24,298 nucleotides of DNA from CAYPOY01 sp964412395 (GCA_964412395.1 CAYPOY010000036.1:1-24298), one strand, 5' to 3'; shown: positions 12,275 to 20,705, counted from the stretch's first letter. The notes: generated by a model from the letters alone, not told the origin. Numbers and translations: made by a program.

Positions 12275-15208
12275 TCACTTCCCACCGCTTGGCGGCCCGC
12301 CCCAAGTGCCGCCGCCATAGCCGCCTCCAATGAAGACTTCCCCGGTGAGAGCATAGACTGGCGGCGGAGCGATCAGGTCGGGAATACCCTCCTTGATCCC
12401 CAGTTTGAAGCTGCTCTTCAGGAACCGTCGGATAAAGAAATTGTCCACCCGTCCATCGAAGATCCACCCTCCGATGCCCCCGATACTGGCATCAAGCGCC
12501 ACCTCCTCCATATTGATGCTTCCCTCCCGGAACAGTTGCTTCAGGGCGCTCTTAGCCCCGCCTTTCAATGTTCCACCCAATACGGGAGCCAGCGGCCCAG
12601 TGTACAGCGTCAACTCCCCCATCGCCCCACCCACGATTGCGCTGGCCGCATAGTCCCGCCAGTCGGACTTCTCCGTGCCAGGCAGTAGCACATCCCTCCA
12701 ACTGGCCCCATGCGCCAGATCGTAAACCAAGTCCTTAATGTACTGTTCTGCAATCCCCTTGCCTGCCCCAATGCCGATGGCCACCAGGTCGTCAACCAGG
12801 GCGAATTCACCTGAGGGGTCCACCAGGTTTTGTGGGTTGTTCTGAGCATAGACATAGCGGTGCAGTGCCTGGGTGCGGCGCTCCACGCCAGGGAACACGT
12901 CCCGGCTCAGGAAGCGCCCTACCGTCGGGTCATAATAGCGGGCGCGCAGGAAGAGGAGACCAAGCTCGGGGTCAACCTGCTCGCCGGTAAAGGTGAAGGG
13001 ATTGCCCGTTCCGTCGGCCTGGCTGCGGATGGCACCGAAGGCGTCGTAAGTGTAGGTAGCCACGGATTGCCCCGTGTCGTTCGAGAGGGCACGTACGCTG
13101 CCCAGGGCATCAGCGTGGTAGTAGCGACGGCTGCTACCTGGCTGCACCTGGGCAACGAGATCCAGGCCGTAGATGTACAGCGTGTCCTGCCCGCCCGTCG
13201 TCTCTACCAATACCACCGGGAGCCCCATCGCCAGGTCCTGCACATAGTCGGTGGCCGTGCCGTTGACGTCCTTGCCCACCCGCACGCCGTCGCCGTTGTA
13301 GGTGAAGGCGACCGTCGTGGTACCGGAAACCACCTGGGTCAGCCGGTCCAGCGGGTCGAAGGTGTAGGTAGCGGTGTTGGCCCCGTAGGTGCGGGTGATG
13401 AGGCGGCCGTTAGCGTCCCAACCAAAGGCATCGCTCCCCGCCGTCAGCAAGCGGTCGGCGTCGTAGGTGTAGGTGATGGCACCGCTGACGGTACTGGTTA
13501 CGCCAGTGCGGTTGCCCATCGGGTCGTAGCCGTAGCTGACCGTCTCGCCATCGGGATAATCAACCTGTGTCAGACGGTTCAGGGTGTCGTAGGAGTAGGT
13601 GATAACACTGTTGCTACTCACCTCGCTCAAGCGGTTGCCGATATTGTCATAGGTGTAGCGGAAGTAGGCGAATGTGCCGCTGACGCTGCTGGTATGGGTG
13701 ATGGCCGTGACCCACCCGGTGGCGCTGTAGACGTACGTGGCCGTGACACCGTTGGGATAGAGGGTAATCAGGAGTTGACCGGCTGCGTCGTAGGTATAGG
13801 TCACCACGTTTCCCGCCCAATCGGTGACATTGACCATCCGGTCGGCATTGTTATAGGTGTAGGTCACCGTTTGATCACTGGGGTAAGTAATGCCAGTGCG
13901 GTTGCCCACAGCGTCGTAGGTGTAGGTGATGGTGGAGGTCGGATACTGGACGCCGATGAGATGATCTAGTGGGTCGTAGGTGAACCAGGTGGCGCCGGTG
14001 GTGTCGGTCATCGCCGTGCGGTTGCCGGCAGCGTCATAGGTATACTGGATGGTAGCGGTAGGGTACTGCGTGGTAACAAGGCTATTCAGGGCATCGTAGG
14101 TGTAGGTGATGACGGTGCCGTCGGGCAGGCTCTTATTGACCCGGTTACCCACGGCGTCGTAGGTGTAAGCGGTGGTGTGGCTCAACGGGTCGGTGACCGA
14201 AAGCAGGCGATTGAGGGTGTCGTAAGCGTAAGTGATGGTATGACTGTTGGCATCGGTCACCGAGATGCGATTGCGGTTGGCGTCGTAAGAAAAGGTGACG
14301 CTGCCGTCCGCCGGATCGGTGGCGGAGATGAGTTGGTTGCGGGCATCGTGGGTGTAGACGGTGGTGTGTCCGTTGGCATCGGTGACCGAGGTGCGGTTGC
14401 CGTTGGGGTCATAAGTGTACGTGGTGGTATTGCTCAGCGGATCTATGACCGAAATGCGGCGGTTGAGGGCGTCGTAGGTGTAGGTGGTGGTATGGCTCAG
14501 CGGGTCGGTGACCGACGTCTGGTTATTCACCGCATCGTAGCCGTAGGTAGTGGTGTGCCCCAGCGGGTCGGTGATACTTGCCGGCCGGTCCTTGGCGTCG
14601 TAGGCGTAGGTGGTGACGTGGCCGTTGGCGTCGGTGACGACGGTCCGATTGCCGACGGCGTCGTAGCCGTAGAAGGTGGGGCTGCCCAGCGCGTCGGTGA
14701 TGGCGGTGATGTGGTTGGCCTCGTCGTAGGCGTAGGACGTGGTACGGCCTTCGGGGTCGGTCTCGCTCAATTTGCGGCCCACCAGGTCATACGTGAAGCT
14801 GGCGGCGTTGCCCAGCGCGTCGGTGATGGCGGTCTGGTGGCCGTAGGTGTCGTAGGCGTAGAGGGTGGTGCGGCTCAGCCCGTCGGTCTGGCTGACTACC
14901 TGGCCGTAGGCATCGTAGGCCCAAGTTGCGATGCTGCCCAGCGGGTCGGCGCGGGTGATGAGGTTGCTGTCCACGTCATAGGTGTAGACGGTGGTGTGGC
15001 CCAGCGGGTCGGTCTCGCTGGTGGGGTTGTTACGGGCGTCGTAGGTGAAGGTGCGAGTGTAGCCCAGGGTGTCGGTGGTGACGGTGACGTTGCCCCGGTC
15101 GTCGTAGGCGTAGTGGGTGGTGTTGCTCCGCTTGTCGGTGACCTGAATGCGGTTATTGTCGGCGTCGTAGGCATAAGATGCAGTCTGGTTGCGTCTGGTT
15201 GGGGTCAT
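12275..15208 (-). CDS. RHS/YD-repeat protein, C-terminal half with core and variable tip (third piece of a broken gene)
   Basis: The frame consists of some 35 YD repeats of about 21 aa (pattern GNxTxxTDxxGxTTxYxYDA). It continues to the RHS core, with FTFTGEQVDPELGLLFLRAR, YYDPTVGRFLSRDVFPG, YVYAQNNPQNLVDPSGE. The final 176 aa are a variable tip: VDDLVAIGIGAGKGIAEQYI, SDWRDYAASAIVGGAMGEL, and a Gly-rich end GGGYGGGTWGGPPSGGK. In RHS proteins the repeats form a shell around a cleaved C-terminal effector; no known toxin motif is visible in this tip. The apparent ATG at 15208 is not a plausible start, because the frame is continuous with the preceding piece once a 10-bp tandem duplication at 15183-15202 is removed. 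No immunity-type gene follows; the stop is next to a palindrome and then gene remnants. Confidence 0.85.
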   Translation of the reverse strand: MTPTRRNQTASYAYDADNNRIQVTDKRSNTTHYAYDDRGNVTVTTDTLGYTRTFTYDARNNPTSETDPLGHTTVYTYDVDSNLITRADPLGSIATWAYDAYGQVVSQTDGLSRTTLYAYDTYGHQTAITDALGNAASFTYDLVGRKLSETDPEGRTTSYAYDEANHITAITDALGSPTFYGYDAVGNRTVVTDANGHVTTYAYDAKDRPASITDPLGHTTTYGYDAVNNQTSVTDPLSHTTTYTYDALNRRISVIDPLSNTTTYTYDPNGNRTSVTDANGHTTVYTHDARNQLISATDPADGSVTFSYDANRNRISVTDANSHTITYAYDTLNRLLSVTDPLSHTTAYTYDAVGNRVNKSLPDGTVITYTYDALNSLVTTQYPTATIQYTYDAAGNRTAMTDTTGATWFTYDPLDHLIGVQYPTSTITYTYDAVGNRTGITYPSDQTVTYTYNNADRMVNVTDWAGNVVTYTYDAAGQLLITLYPNGVTATYVYSATGWVTAITHTSSVSGTFAYFRYTYDNIGNRLSEVSSNSVITYSYDTLNRLTQVDYPDGETVSYGYDPMGNRTGVTSTVSGAITYTYDADRLLTAGSDAFGWDANGRLITRTYGANTATYTFDPLDRLTQVVSGTTTVAFTYNGDGVRVGKDVNGTATDYVQDLAMGLPVVLVETTGGQDTLYIYGLDLVAQVQPGSSRRYYHADALGSVRALSNDTGQSVATYTYDAFGAIRSQADGTGNPFTFTGEQVDPELGLLFLRARYYDPTVGRFLSRDVFPGVERRTQALHRYVYAQNNPQNLVDPSGEFALVDDLVAIGIGAGKGIAEQYIKDLVYDLAHGASWRDVLLPGTEKSDWRDYAASAIVGGAMGELTLYTGPLAPVLGGTLKGGAKSALKQLFREGSINMEEVALDASIGGIGGWIFDGRVDNFFIRRFLKSSFKLGIKEGIPDLIAPPPVYALTGEVFIGGGYGGGTWGGPPSGGK

Positions 15209-18200
15209 CCGTCTCGCTGGTCAGACGTAGCAAGGAATCATACTGGTAGGTGGTGGTGCCTCCGAGCAGGTCGGTGACGATGGTCTCGCGGTCGGGTTCG
15301 TCGTAGTCGAACGTGGTCAGGTTGCCTTGGGCATCCCACTGCTTGCTGACGCGGCCGGCGCTGTTATATTCATTGGTGACAAAGGTGTGACCATTGGCGT
15401 CGGTGATGCTGAGCAGGCGATGGTCCGCGTCGTAGGTGTAGGTGGTGGTGTAGCCCCGGGTATCGGTGACCACAGTGAGTTCGCCGGTGATGTTGTAGGT
15501 GAAGCGAATGGAGCGAGTCAGCGAATCAGCGACGCTGGAGAGCAGGGAGTCAGAGAGCGGAGATGTGTATGCAAACGTGAGCGTGTGGCCGGCGGGCTCG
15601 GTGACGGTGGTCAGGCGACCTTGAGGATCGTAGGCAAGGGTCGTGGTGTTGCTGTTGTTGTCCTCCACAGAGGCCAGGCGATCCTGGGCATCGAAGTGGT
15701 AGACGGTCTGGTTCTTCTCGGTGAGGTGGAAGACACCGACAGTCTTGGTCAGCGTGGAGAAGACACCGGCTGCAGGCACGTACTCGCTGCCATCCCACGT
15801 GAAGTGGATCTGGCGACCGTCGCCGTAGGTGATGCGCACGTCGTCGCCGTTCTCCTCGGCCGTAACCATCCAGGTGTGACTCCAGCCGTATCCCAGAGGC
15901 CCATCCTCTGGCGCCAGGGAGTTGTAGGCGCGGGTGAATTCCAACGGTAGGCCGCGGGTGGAAATGCTGAGATCAGTGCGCTGGTAGGCATAGTTGCCGT
16001 TGGCAGTGTTGACCGGGTCGGCTTCGTAGGCGACGTTGGGGACGCTCTGACCGTAGTAGGTTTGCTGGCCGAGCCAGGGGATGACGTCCACGTAGGGGAT
16101 GATGGTACAGACATCGCCAATGCAGGAGGTGGTGTAGTTGATGCCATTGCCAGAGCCGTAGGGAGCCGGGCCGGAGTCCGAGCCCCACCAGTTATGCTCA
16201 GCAATCACTGTGTTCGATGAAGTTGCATTGTAGACTCCGCAGTTACCATTTTCGTAGATATTGTTGCCCGATATTGCTGGCAATGCGCTTACCACGTGTA
16301 TGCCGTTTCCTACGTTATGCCGGATCGTGGAGTTACGAATGATGATATCCGCCTTAGAGAGATAGAGGCCGTCGGCGTCGGTATACTCTACCATCACGTG
16401 ATCCAGCACCGACGCGTCGCTGCCATCGTAGAAGACCAGGCCATGCCAGCCACCTGCTATGCCGTTGTCAGGCATGAAGGTGATGGGGCCAATGGCAGTG
16501 CCGTCGGCCACGAGAGTGCCCAAGACCTTGATCCAGTCACCGCTAGACGCCCGGACAGTGACCCCCGCCTCGATGGTCAAGGTGACGCCACCTTGCACGT
16601 GCAGTTCGTGTCCGTAGTATATCCCATGAAAGACATAAGGCACGCCCCAGTTGTTCCAGGTGCAGTCGGTGGTGTAATGGTCGCCATAGACGTATTGCAC
16701 ATCCCTGTCGTTGCCGGAGGCGGTGTTGGTCACATTGATGACCGGACGGTCGGCGGTGGTCACGTACACGGCATAGCCCCCGTTGCTGGTGATAGCGTTG
16801 CCCGTGAGCACCGGGGCGGAACCCTCATGCATGTATATGCCGTTTCCTATGTTGTGCCGGATTGTGGAATTGCGGATGGTGATATCAGCTTTGTAGAGAT
16901 AGAGGCCATTGTCGTCGGCATACTCTACCACCATGTGGTCCAGCACCGACGCGTCGCTGCCGTCGTAGAAGTTCAGGCCAGCCCAGTACTGTCCGGGTAT
17001 GTGCGGGGTGAACAAGATTGGCTCAATCTCCGTACCCTCCGCAAGCAATGTGCCGTCAAACCGCAGGTATTCGCCTGAGAAGACGCGGACAGTGACACCT
17101 GGTTCGACAGTCAACGTTACCCCGCTCTGCACCGTCACGTCGCAAGTAACCACATAGACCACGCCGGAGTACCAGATCGTATCCTCGCTGATCGTGCCAC
17201 ATACCTCTTGCACCGCGCTGAGCACGGTAGCCGTCATCGGGCCGGTAACGTTGTTCGTCTCGCTCGCCTCAGCCACAACGTCCAATGTATCGGCCTGCGC
17301 CCAAAGGCCATACTCACCGTCTGGCGTGAAGATGTGGGTGGTGGTCAGGGCGGTGCTGGCATGCGGCCCCAGGCTTGCCACCGTCCAAGAAACCACACCG
17401 CTGTCTCCAACGCCAGGGGGACTGACCGGGTTCACGTACCAGTCAACCTGGAACGGCCCTGTTGCCATCACGCTCTGGTTGCGGATGGTGACAGTGATGG
17501 CGGCTTCCTGGCCCTCCACCGGTAATGCAGGGCTTACCTGGACATTCTCGACGATCAGGTCGGGCAGTAAGGCAAGGACTGTCAGCGTAATGTCGGAAGT
17601 GTGGGTGAAGCCACCGCCGGTACCTGTTACCGTCAATGGATGAACCCCCACAGGAGTTGTAGTAGTCGTTGTCAGGGTAAGCACGGTACGGCCGGTGGGC
17701 ACCACCGGGTTGATGCCCCAGGACACCGCTGTGTCGGTAGGCACACCGCCGACCGCCAAGGTCACCCAATCGCCGAAACCGTGTTCACTCGTGAGATGCA
17801 CTGTATAAGTCACGGACATTCCCTGGGTGATGGTGTGAGTAGTTGGCACCACTGAGAGAGCGAAGTCGGGGTGGGGCAACACAGTCAGGGTGAAGGGCGC
17901 GGTGTGGCTGAGCAGGCCGCCGTCGGCCACGGCCATCAGCGGGTAGATGCCGGCAGGCGTGGTCGCCGCCGTGGTCAGTACAAGCAGGCTGCTTCCGCTG
18001 GGTATGACCGGATTGGTCACCCAACCGGCTACCGCGCCGGTGGGAAGCCCCTGCACGCTCAATTGTACCGGTCCCTCCCAGTCATTCTCGGCGGTCAGGT
18101 ACGCGGTGAAGGTGACTGCTAGCCCCTGGGTGATGGTCCGGGTGGGTGGCATTACGGCAAAAGCAAAATCAGGGTGCGGCAGCACGGTCAGGGTGAAAGG

Positions 18201-19289
18201 CGTCACGTGAGTGGAGCCACCGCCGGTGCCGGTGATGACCAGTCTGTGGTCGCCCAGGGGCGTCGTCAGCGCCGTCGAGCCGTCCGGCGTCACTGGATTG
18301 GTCGCCCAGTCGGCAGTCACGCCAGCAGGCAAGTCGCCCACACTCAAGGCGACCGGAACGGTAAAGCCATGCAGTGCAGTGAGAACCACCGTGGTGGTCA
18401 CGGATCGGCTCTGGCGCACGCTGCGCGTCTCCGGTGTCACGTCCAGGGCAAAGTCAGGCGTCGGCGGGGCCGGTTCGGCGACCACCACCAGTTCGACCTG
18501 CGTCGTATGAACGGGATTGGACGTACCGGTGATGACTAGCGTAAACGTGCCGGTCGGGCCAGAGGCCGAGGGAGTGATGGTGAGAGTCGTGTCGGTGGTG
18601 GGTGTCAGGGGGTTAGTGGCCCAGGCAACGGTCGCGCTGGTCGGGGTGCTACCCACGTCCAGCATGACGGCCTGGGTAAAGCCATTGACCGCCGTCACGG
18701 CGACGGTGTAGTTGACGCTGTGTCCACGGGTGATGGTCTGTGTGGCGGGCCAGGCGTCCAGCAAAAAGTCAGGCGTGGTGGACGCTTCGACGGTCAACGT
18801 GGCCTGGGCGTCGTGACTCTCTCCGCCGCCAGTGCCGGTGAAGATGTGATCGCCGGTAGGAGTGCCAGTGGCGGTGGTGACGGTCAGCACGGTGCTGCCG
18901 GACGGCGTGATCGGGTTGGCGCTCCAGGTGGGCGCTGCTCCTGATGGCAGACCAGAGATGGAGAGCATCACCGATGCGGTAAAGCCATCCGTAGCAGTCA
19001 GCGCCACAGTGTAGGTGACGGACTGCCCCTGGGTCACCATCCGAGAGCCGGGCGTGACAGCGAGAGAGAAGTCAGGCTGCGCCTCTTCCTGGACGATCAC
19101 TGCCCCTGTCAGATCGGGATAAGCGGCCAGGAAGTAGGGATAGTCGCCGGACGTAGAGAAGGTGCGGGTGTAGGATTCGCCGGGGGCGATGTCCTCGTCC
19201 CCCCAATCGTCTTGCTGCCTCGTGGCGGTAGCAGCCGTTATCGGAGGAGAAGCATCAACCGCTCTGGTACCGCCGGTGTTGCGCAACAC
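15153..19289 (-). CDS. Giant exported Ig/CARDB/beta-helix/RHS protein, middle piece of the broken gene
   Basis: A 1378-aa frame. Residues 1-70 are the second half of a plastocyanin-like domain (ESYTRTFSTSGDYPYFL). Residues about 72-570 hold five Ig-like repeats of about 100 aa, each opening with PDF plus hydrophobics and containing GxPxG and TNPVxP; the third copy is a few residues shorter. A CARDB-like domain spans about 575-690 (PDLIVENVQVSPALP). A right-handed beta-helix occupies about 715-1075 and contains an internal duplication. A DUF6531/RHS entry region (VAYEADPVNTANGNY, RGLPLEFTRAYNSL) starts near 1085, and YD repeats from about 1190. The 3' end leaves the frame at the 10-bp duplication and ends in nonsense sequence. 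The 5' end lacks a signal peptide, because the true N-terminus lies in the next frame across the 19-bp insertion. Confidence 0.85.
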   Translation of the reverse strand: MLRNTGGTRAVDASPPITAATATRQQDDWGDEDIAPGESYTRTFSTSGDYPYFLAAYPDLTGAVIVQEEAQPDFSLAVTPGSRMVTQGQSVTYTVALTATDGFTASVMLSISGLPSGAAPTWSANPITPSGSTVLTVTTATGTPTGDHIFTGTGGGESHDAQATLTVEASTTPDFLLDAWPATQTITRGHSVNYTVAVTAVNGFTQAVMLDVGSTPTSATVAWATNPLTPTTDTTLTITPSASGPTGTFTLVITGTSNPVHTTQVELVVVAEPAPPTPDFALDVTPETRSVRQSRSVTTTVVLTALHGFTVPVALSVGDLPAGVTADWATNPVTPDGSTALTTPLGDHRLVITGTGGGSTHVTPFTLTVLPHPDFAFAVMPPTRTITQGLAVTFTAYLTAENDWEGPVQLSVQGLPTGAVAGWVTNPVIPSGSSLLVLTTAATTPAGIYPLMAVADGGLLSHTAPFTLTVLPHPDFALSVVPTTHTITQGMSVTYTVHLTSEHGFGDWVTLAVGGVPTDTAVSWGINPVVPTGRTVLTLTTTTTTPVGVHPLTVTGTGGGFTHTSDITLTVLALLPDLIVENVQVSPALPVEGQEAAITVTIRNQSVMATGPFQVDWYVNPVSPPGVGDSGVVSWTVASLGPHASTALTTTHIFTPDGEYGLWAQADTLDVVAEASETNNVTGPMTATVLSAVQEVCGTISEDTIWYSGVVYVVTCDVTVQSGVTLTVEPGVTVRVFSGEYLRFDGTLLAEGTEIEPILFTPHIPGQYWAGLNFYDGSDASVLDHMVVEYADDNGLYLYKADITIRNSTIRHNIGNGIYMHEGSAPVLTGNAITSNGGYAVYVTTADRPVINVTNTASGNDRDVQYVYGDHYTTDCTWNNWGVPYVFHGIYYGHELHVQGGVTLTIEAGVTVRASSGDWIKVLGTLVADGTAIGPITFMPDNGIAGGWHGLVFYDGSDASVLDHVMVEYTDADGLYLSKADIIIRNSTIRHNVGNGIHVVSALPAISGNNIYENGNCGVYNATSSNTVIAEHNWWGSDSGPAPYGSGNGINYTTSCIGDVCTIIPYVDVIPWLGQQTYYGQSVPNVAYEADPVNTANGNYAYQRTDLSISTRGLPLEFTRAYNSLAPEDGPLGYGWSHTWMVTAEENGDDVRITYGDGRQIHFTWDGSEYVPAAGVFSTLTKTVGVFHLTEKNQTVYHFDAQDRLASVEDNNSNTTTLAYDPQGRLTTVTEPAGHTLTFAYTSPLSDSLLSSVADSLTRSIRFTYNITGELTVVTDTRGYTTTYTYDADHRLLSITDANGHTFVTNEYNSAGRVSKQWDAQGNLTTFDYDEPDRETIVTDLLGGTTTYQYDSLLRLTSETDDPNQTQPDCILCLRRRQ
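15183..15202. repeat. 10-bp tandem duplication that shifts the RHS frame
   Basis: GTCTGGTTG occurs at 15183-15191 and again at 15193-15201, period 10. Deleting one period gives SETDDPNQTASYAYDADNNR, which restores exact YD-repeat phase between the two large RHS frames. The duplication is therefore the likely cause of the split. Confidence 0.88.
16296..16988. repeat. Two near-identical beta-helix segments, 537 bp apart
   Basis: About 155 bp at 16296-16451 and at 16833-16988 are very similar, including an identical run around CCAGCACCGACGCGTCGCTG. They encode YDGSDASVLDH and IRNSTIRHN in both helix modules (179 residues apart). This indicates duplication of a whole beta-helix module inside the gene. 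Confidence 0.8.
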
Positions 19290-19812
19290 GAGCGGCTCCG
19301 CTCAGGACAAGCGGAAGGTAGATGCGGTGAGGTTCCCCGCTCACCAGGCGCACTGTCTCCTGAGTGCGGTTGGTCCACTCCACCGTCGTCCCCACGCTCA
19401 CGGTTATGGTCGCGGGGTCAAAACCTGACTCGGTGATGCTCACCGCAACCGTTTCGGCAATAGCAACCTCCTGGATCCCGCTGGACGCTGGCGTCGGGTT
19501 CACATCGGTCGTCACAGCGGCCGGAGAGGATGCTTCCAACGGGGGAGCGTGGGGACGGGCGCGCTCAATCGGGAAAGATGCTTCGACAGAAGGCTGCCGT
19601 GGAGACTCCAGGACCACAGGGGTTGCCTCGACCAGTGCGGTGTCCCTCACCACAGAACTCTCTACCTCTAGAGAGGCAGGCTCTACCAGCGTGGTCAGTT
19701 CCTCAGCTTGGAAAACCGGCTGTCTCGCCGATGCCGCCGTAACGGGGACCGTCGGCGCCGACGTGGCACAAATCGCAGCAACGAGCAACAGAGTAGAGAA
19801 TCTCTTGCGCAT
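19255..19812 (-). CDS. N-terminal piece of the giant RHS exoprotein: signal peptide and half a plastocyanin-like domain
   Basis: The ATG at 19812 is preceded by AAGGAGA at good spacing and begins a signal peptide (MRKRFSTLLLVAAICATSAP). The same frame is open upstream to 20019, but that extension overlaps the toxin gene and has no start signal. A Pro/Glu/Ala-rich linker of about 90 residues follows. Then comes a cupredoxin-like segment, SITESGFDPATITVSVGTTV then EWTNRTQETVRLVSGEPHRI, which reaches IYLPLVL before the frame goes off into SGAARVAQHRRYQSG and stops. Removing the 19 bp at 19296-19314 joins IYLPLVL to RNTGG in the next frame, where the plastocyanin-like domain finishes. The 186-aa product as it stands would be a truncated secreted protein. 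If the insertion is real the full protein is not made without frameshifting. Confidence 0.8.
   Translation of the reverse strand: MRKRFSTLLLVAAICATSAPTVPVTAASARQPVFQAEELTTLVEPASLEVESSVVRDTALVEATPVVLESPRQPSVEASFPIERARPHAPPLEASSPAAVTTDVNPTPASSGIQEVAIAETVAVSITESGFDPATITVSVGTTVEWTNRTQETVRLVSGEPHRIYLPLVLSGAARVAQHRRYQSG
19296..19314. repeat. 19-bp insertion that shifts the RHS gene frame near its 5' end
   Basis: The 19 bases from 19296 to 19314 are flanked by GCGG at 19292-19295 and end in GCGG at 19311-19314. On the minus strand the segment reads CCGCTTGTCCTGAGCGGAG next to CCGCTCGTGTTGCGC, so it may be an imperfect tandem duplication or a short dispersed repeat (core GCTCAGGACAAG). Its removal restores the frame. 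Confidence 0.75.
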
Positions 19813-19970
19813 CTCTCGTCTCCTTCTACCAGTGATCGGCCGACCAGCCATTCTTTCTAATTTCATCTTCCAGTTCGACGGCGGAAGGTTCGCGAGCGCC
19901 GAACCCAATCCTGGCCGGCGGATAAGTGGTGCGGGCTGCGCTGGCCCTGGGTCTTTGCCATTGAAAATGA

Positions 19971-20360
19971 TCAGTCGCTCCACGGCAGAACAACTTCTCG
20001 TTCCGCGTGAAGTCGCCACACGCGAAGTCCTGCCCGTGAAACGCGAATGACGGCGCCCAAACGCTTCGCTTGTGTGTCGAATTCAGGATGTCGCAGCAAG
20101 CGGCGTACGAAAGCAGCGGCTTCGTTCTTCTCAACGGCCATACAGACCAGACAATACCGCGCGTGACACAGGTCGCGCTCATAAAAGCCCAGGTCGCGTG
20201 TAAAGAACGTCGGACGGTGAAGGCCGTGTAAGAACGGGATGATCTCGTCGTCTTTTATCCCTTTCCGTCCCACGTCGTAGCCGATCTGGCGGATCAGAAC
20301 ACGATGACTGCGCAAGATCTGGCGCTGACTTGCGAGAATGTTTTCATCCAGGATATTCAC
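19971..20360 (-). CDS. PIN-like (DUF5615-type) toxin of a DUF433-linked toxin-antitoxin pair
   Basis: A 129-aa protein from a GTG start. It opens with NILDENI, the usual start of the Mut7-C/DUF5615 PIN-like fold, and continues with LIRQIGYDV, the acidic KDDEIIPFL and FFTRDLGFY, where the family has its second acidic cluster (T-x-D-x-D-F type). These are the predicted metal-binding acids of an RNase-like site. The GTG overlaps the antitoxin stop in GTGA, so translation is coupled. The frame is open further upstream to 20564, but that part overlaps the antitoxin gene out of frame and is not coding. The toxic activity is inferred from family and gene order, not shown. It lies immediately upstream of the giant RHS gene on the same strand, with 158 bp between. 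Confidence 0.82.
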   Translation of the reverse strand: MNILDENILASQRQILRSHRVLIRQIGYDVGRKGIKDDEIIPFLHGLHRPTFFTRDLGFYERDLCHARYCLVCMAVEKNEAAAFVRRLLRHPEFDTQAKRLGAVIRVSRAGLRVWRLHAEREVVLPWSD

Positions 20361-20611
20361 GCGGGCACTGGCTCCAGGATGTACTCGTGCACGTGCTCGA
20401 GGAATGATTGGCTGGCCAGGCGCACAGCCTCGGTAATTGCCTCTTTCGTGATGCTGTTGTGCCATTCTTCGATGATGGTTTCCCAGGCCATTCCACTGGC
20501 AACTTGTTCCAGCACATCCGAGACGAAAATACGTGTGCCACGAAACGTCGGCTTGCCATGACAAATATCGGGGTCAGTGACGATGTAGCGGCCCACCAGC
20601 TTTCTATCCAT
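20357..20611 (-). CDS. DUF433 antitoxin
   Basis: An 84-aa protein of the DUF433 family, small winged-helix-like proteins commonly encoded just before PIN-like toxins. The diagnostic segment is IVTDPDICHGKPTFRGTRIF at residues 9-28, followed by VSDVLEQVASGMAWETIIEE and a C-terminal helix ITKEAITEAVRLA. The ATG at 20611 has GGGAGG seven bases upstream and a good promoter about 70 bp before it. The stop overlaps the toxin start by four bases. It probably neutralises the toxin and represses its own promoter, as is usual for such pairs. The length is normal for the family and nothing is missing. Confidence 0.88.
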   Translation of the reverse strand: MDRKLVGRYIVTDPDICHGKPTFRGTRIFVSDVLEQVASGMAWETIIEEWHNSITKEAITEAVRLASQSFLEHVHEYILEPVPA

Positions 20612-20677
20612 TCTGAGTCCTCCCTGTCTTCTTGTTGGCCCGATTCCAGATCCACCAATTTACCAGTCTACCGACAT

Positions 20678-20705
20678 AGTATAGCACAACAGCGGCAGGG
20701 AGCAA
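20678..20705 (-). promoter_or_regulatory. Promoter of the toxin-antitoxin operon
   Basis: On the minus strand TTGCTC (20705-20700) and TATACT (20683-20678) are separated by 16 bp, about 67 bp upstream of the antitoxin ATG. The -10 matches five of six consensus positions and the -35 three. Confidence 0.5.

Noticed and set aside
20361..20564. N-terminal extension of the PIN-like toxin
   Set aside because: It overlaps the antitoxin gene out of frame; the GTG at 20360 overlapping the antitoxin stop is the normal arrangement.
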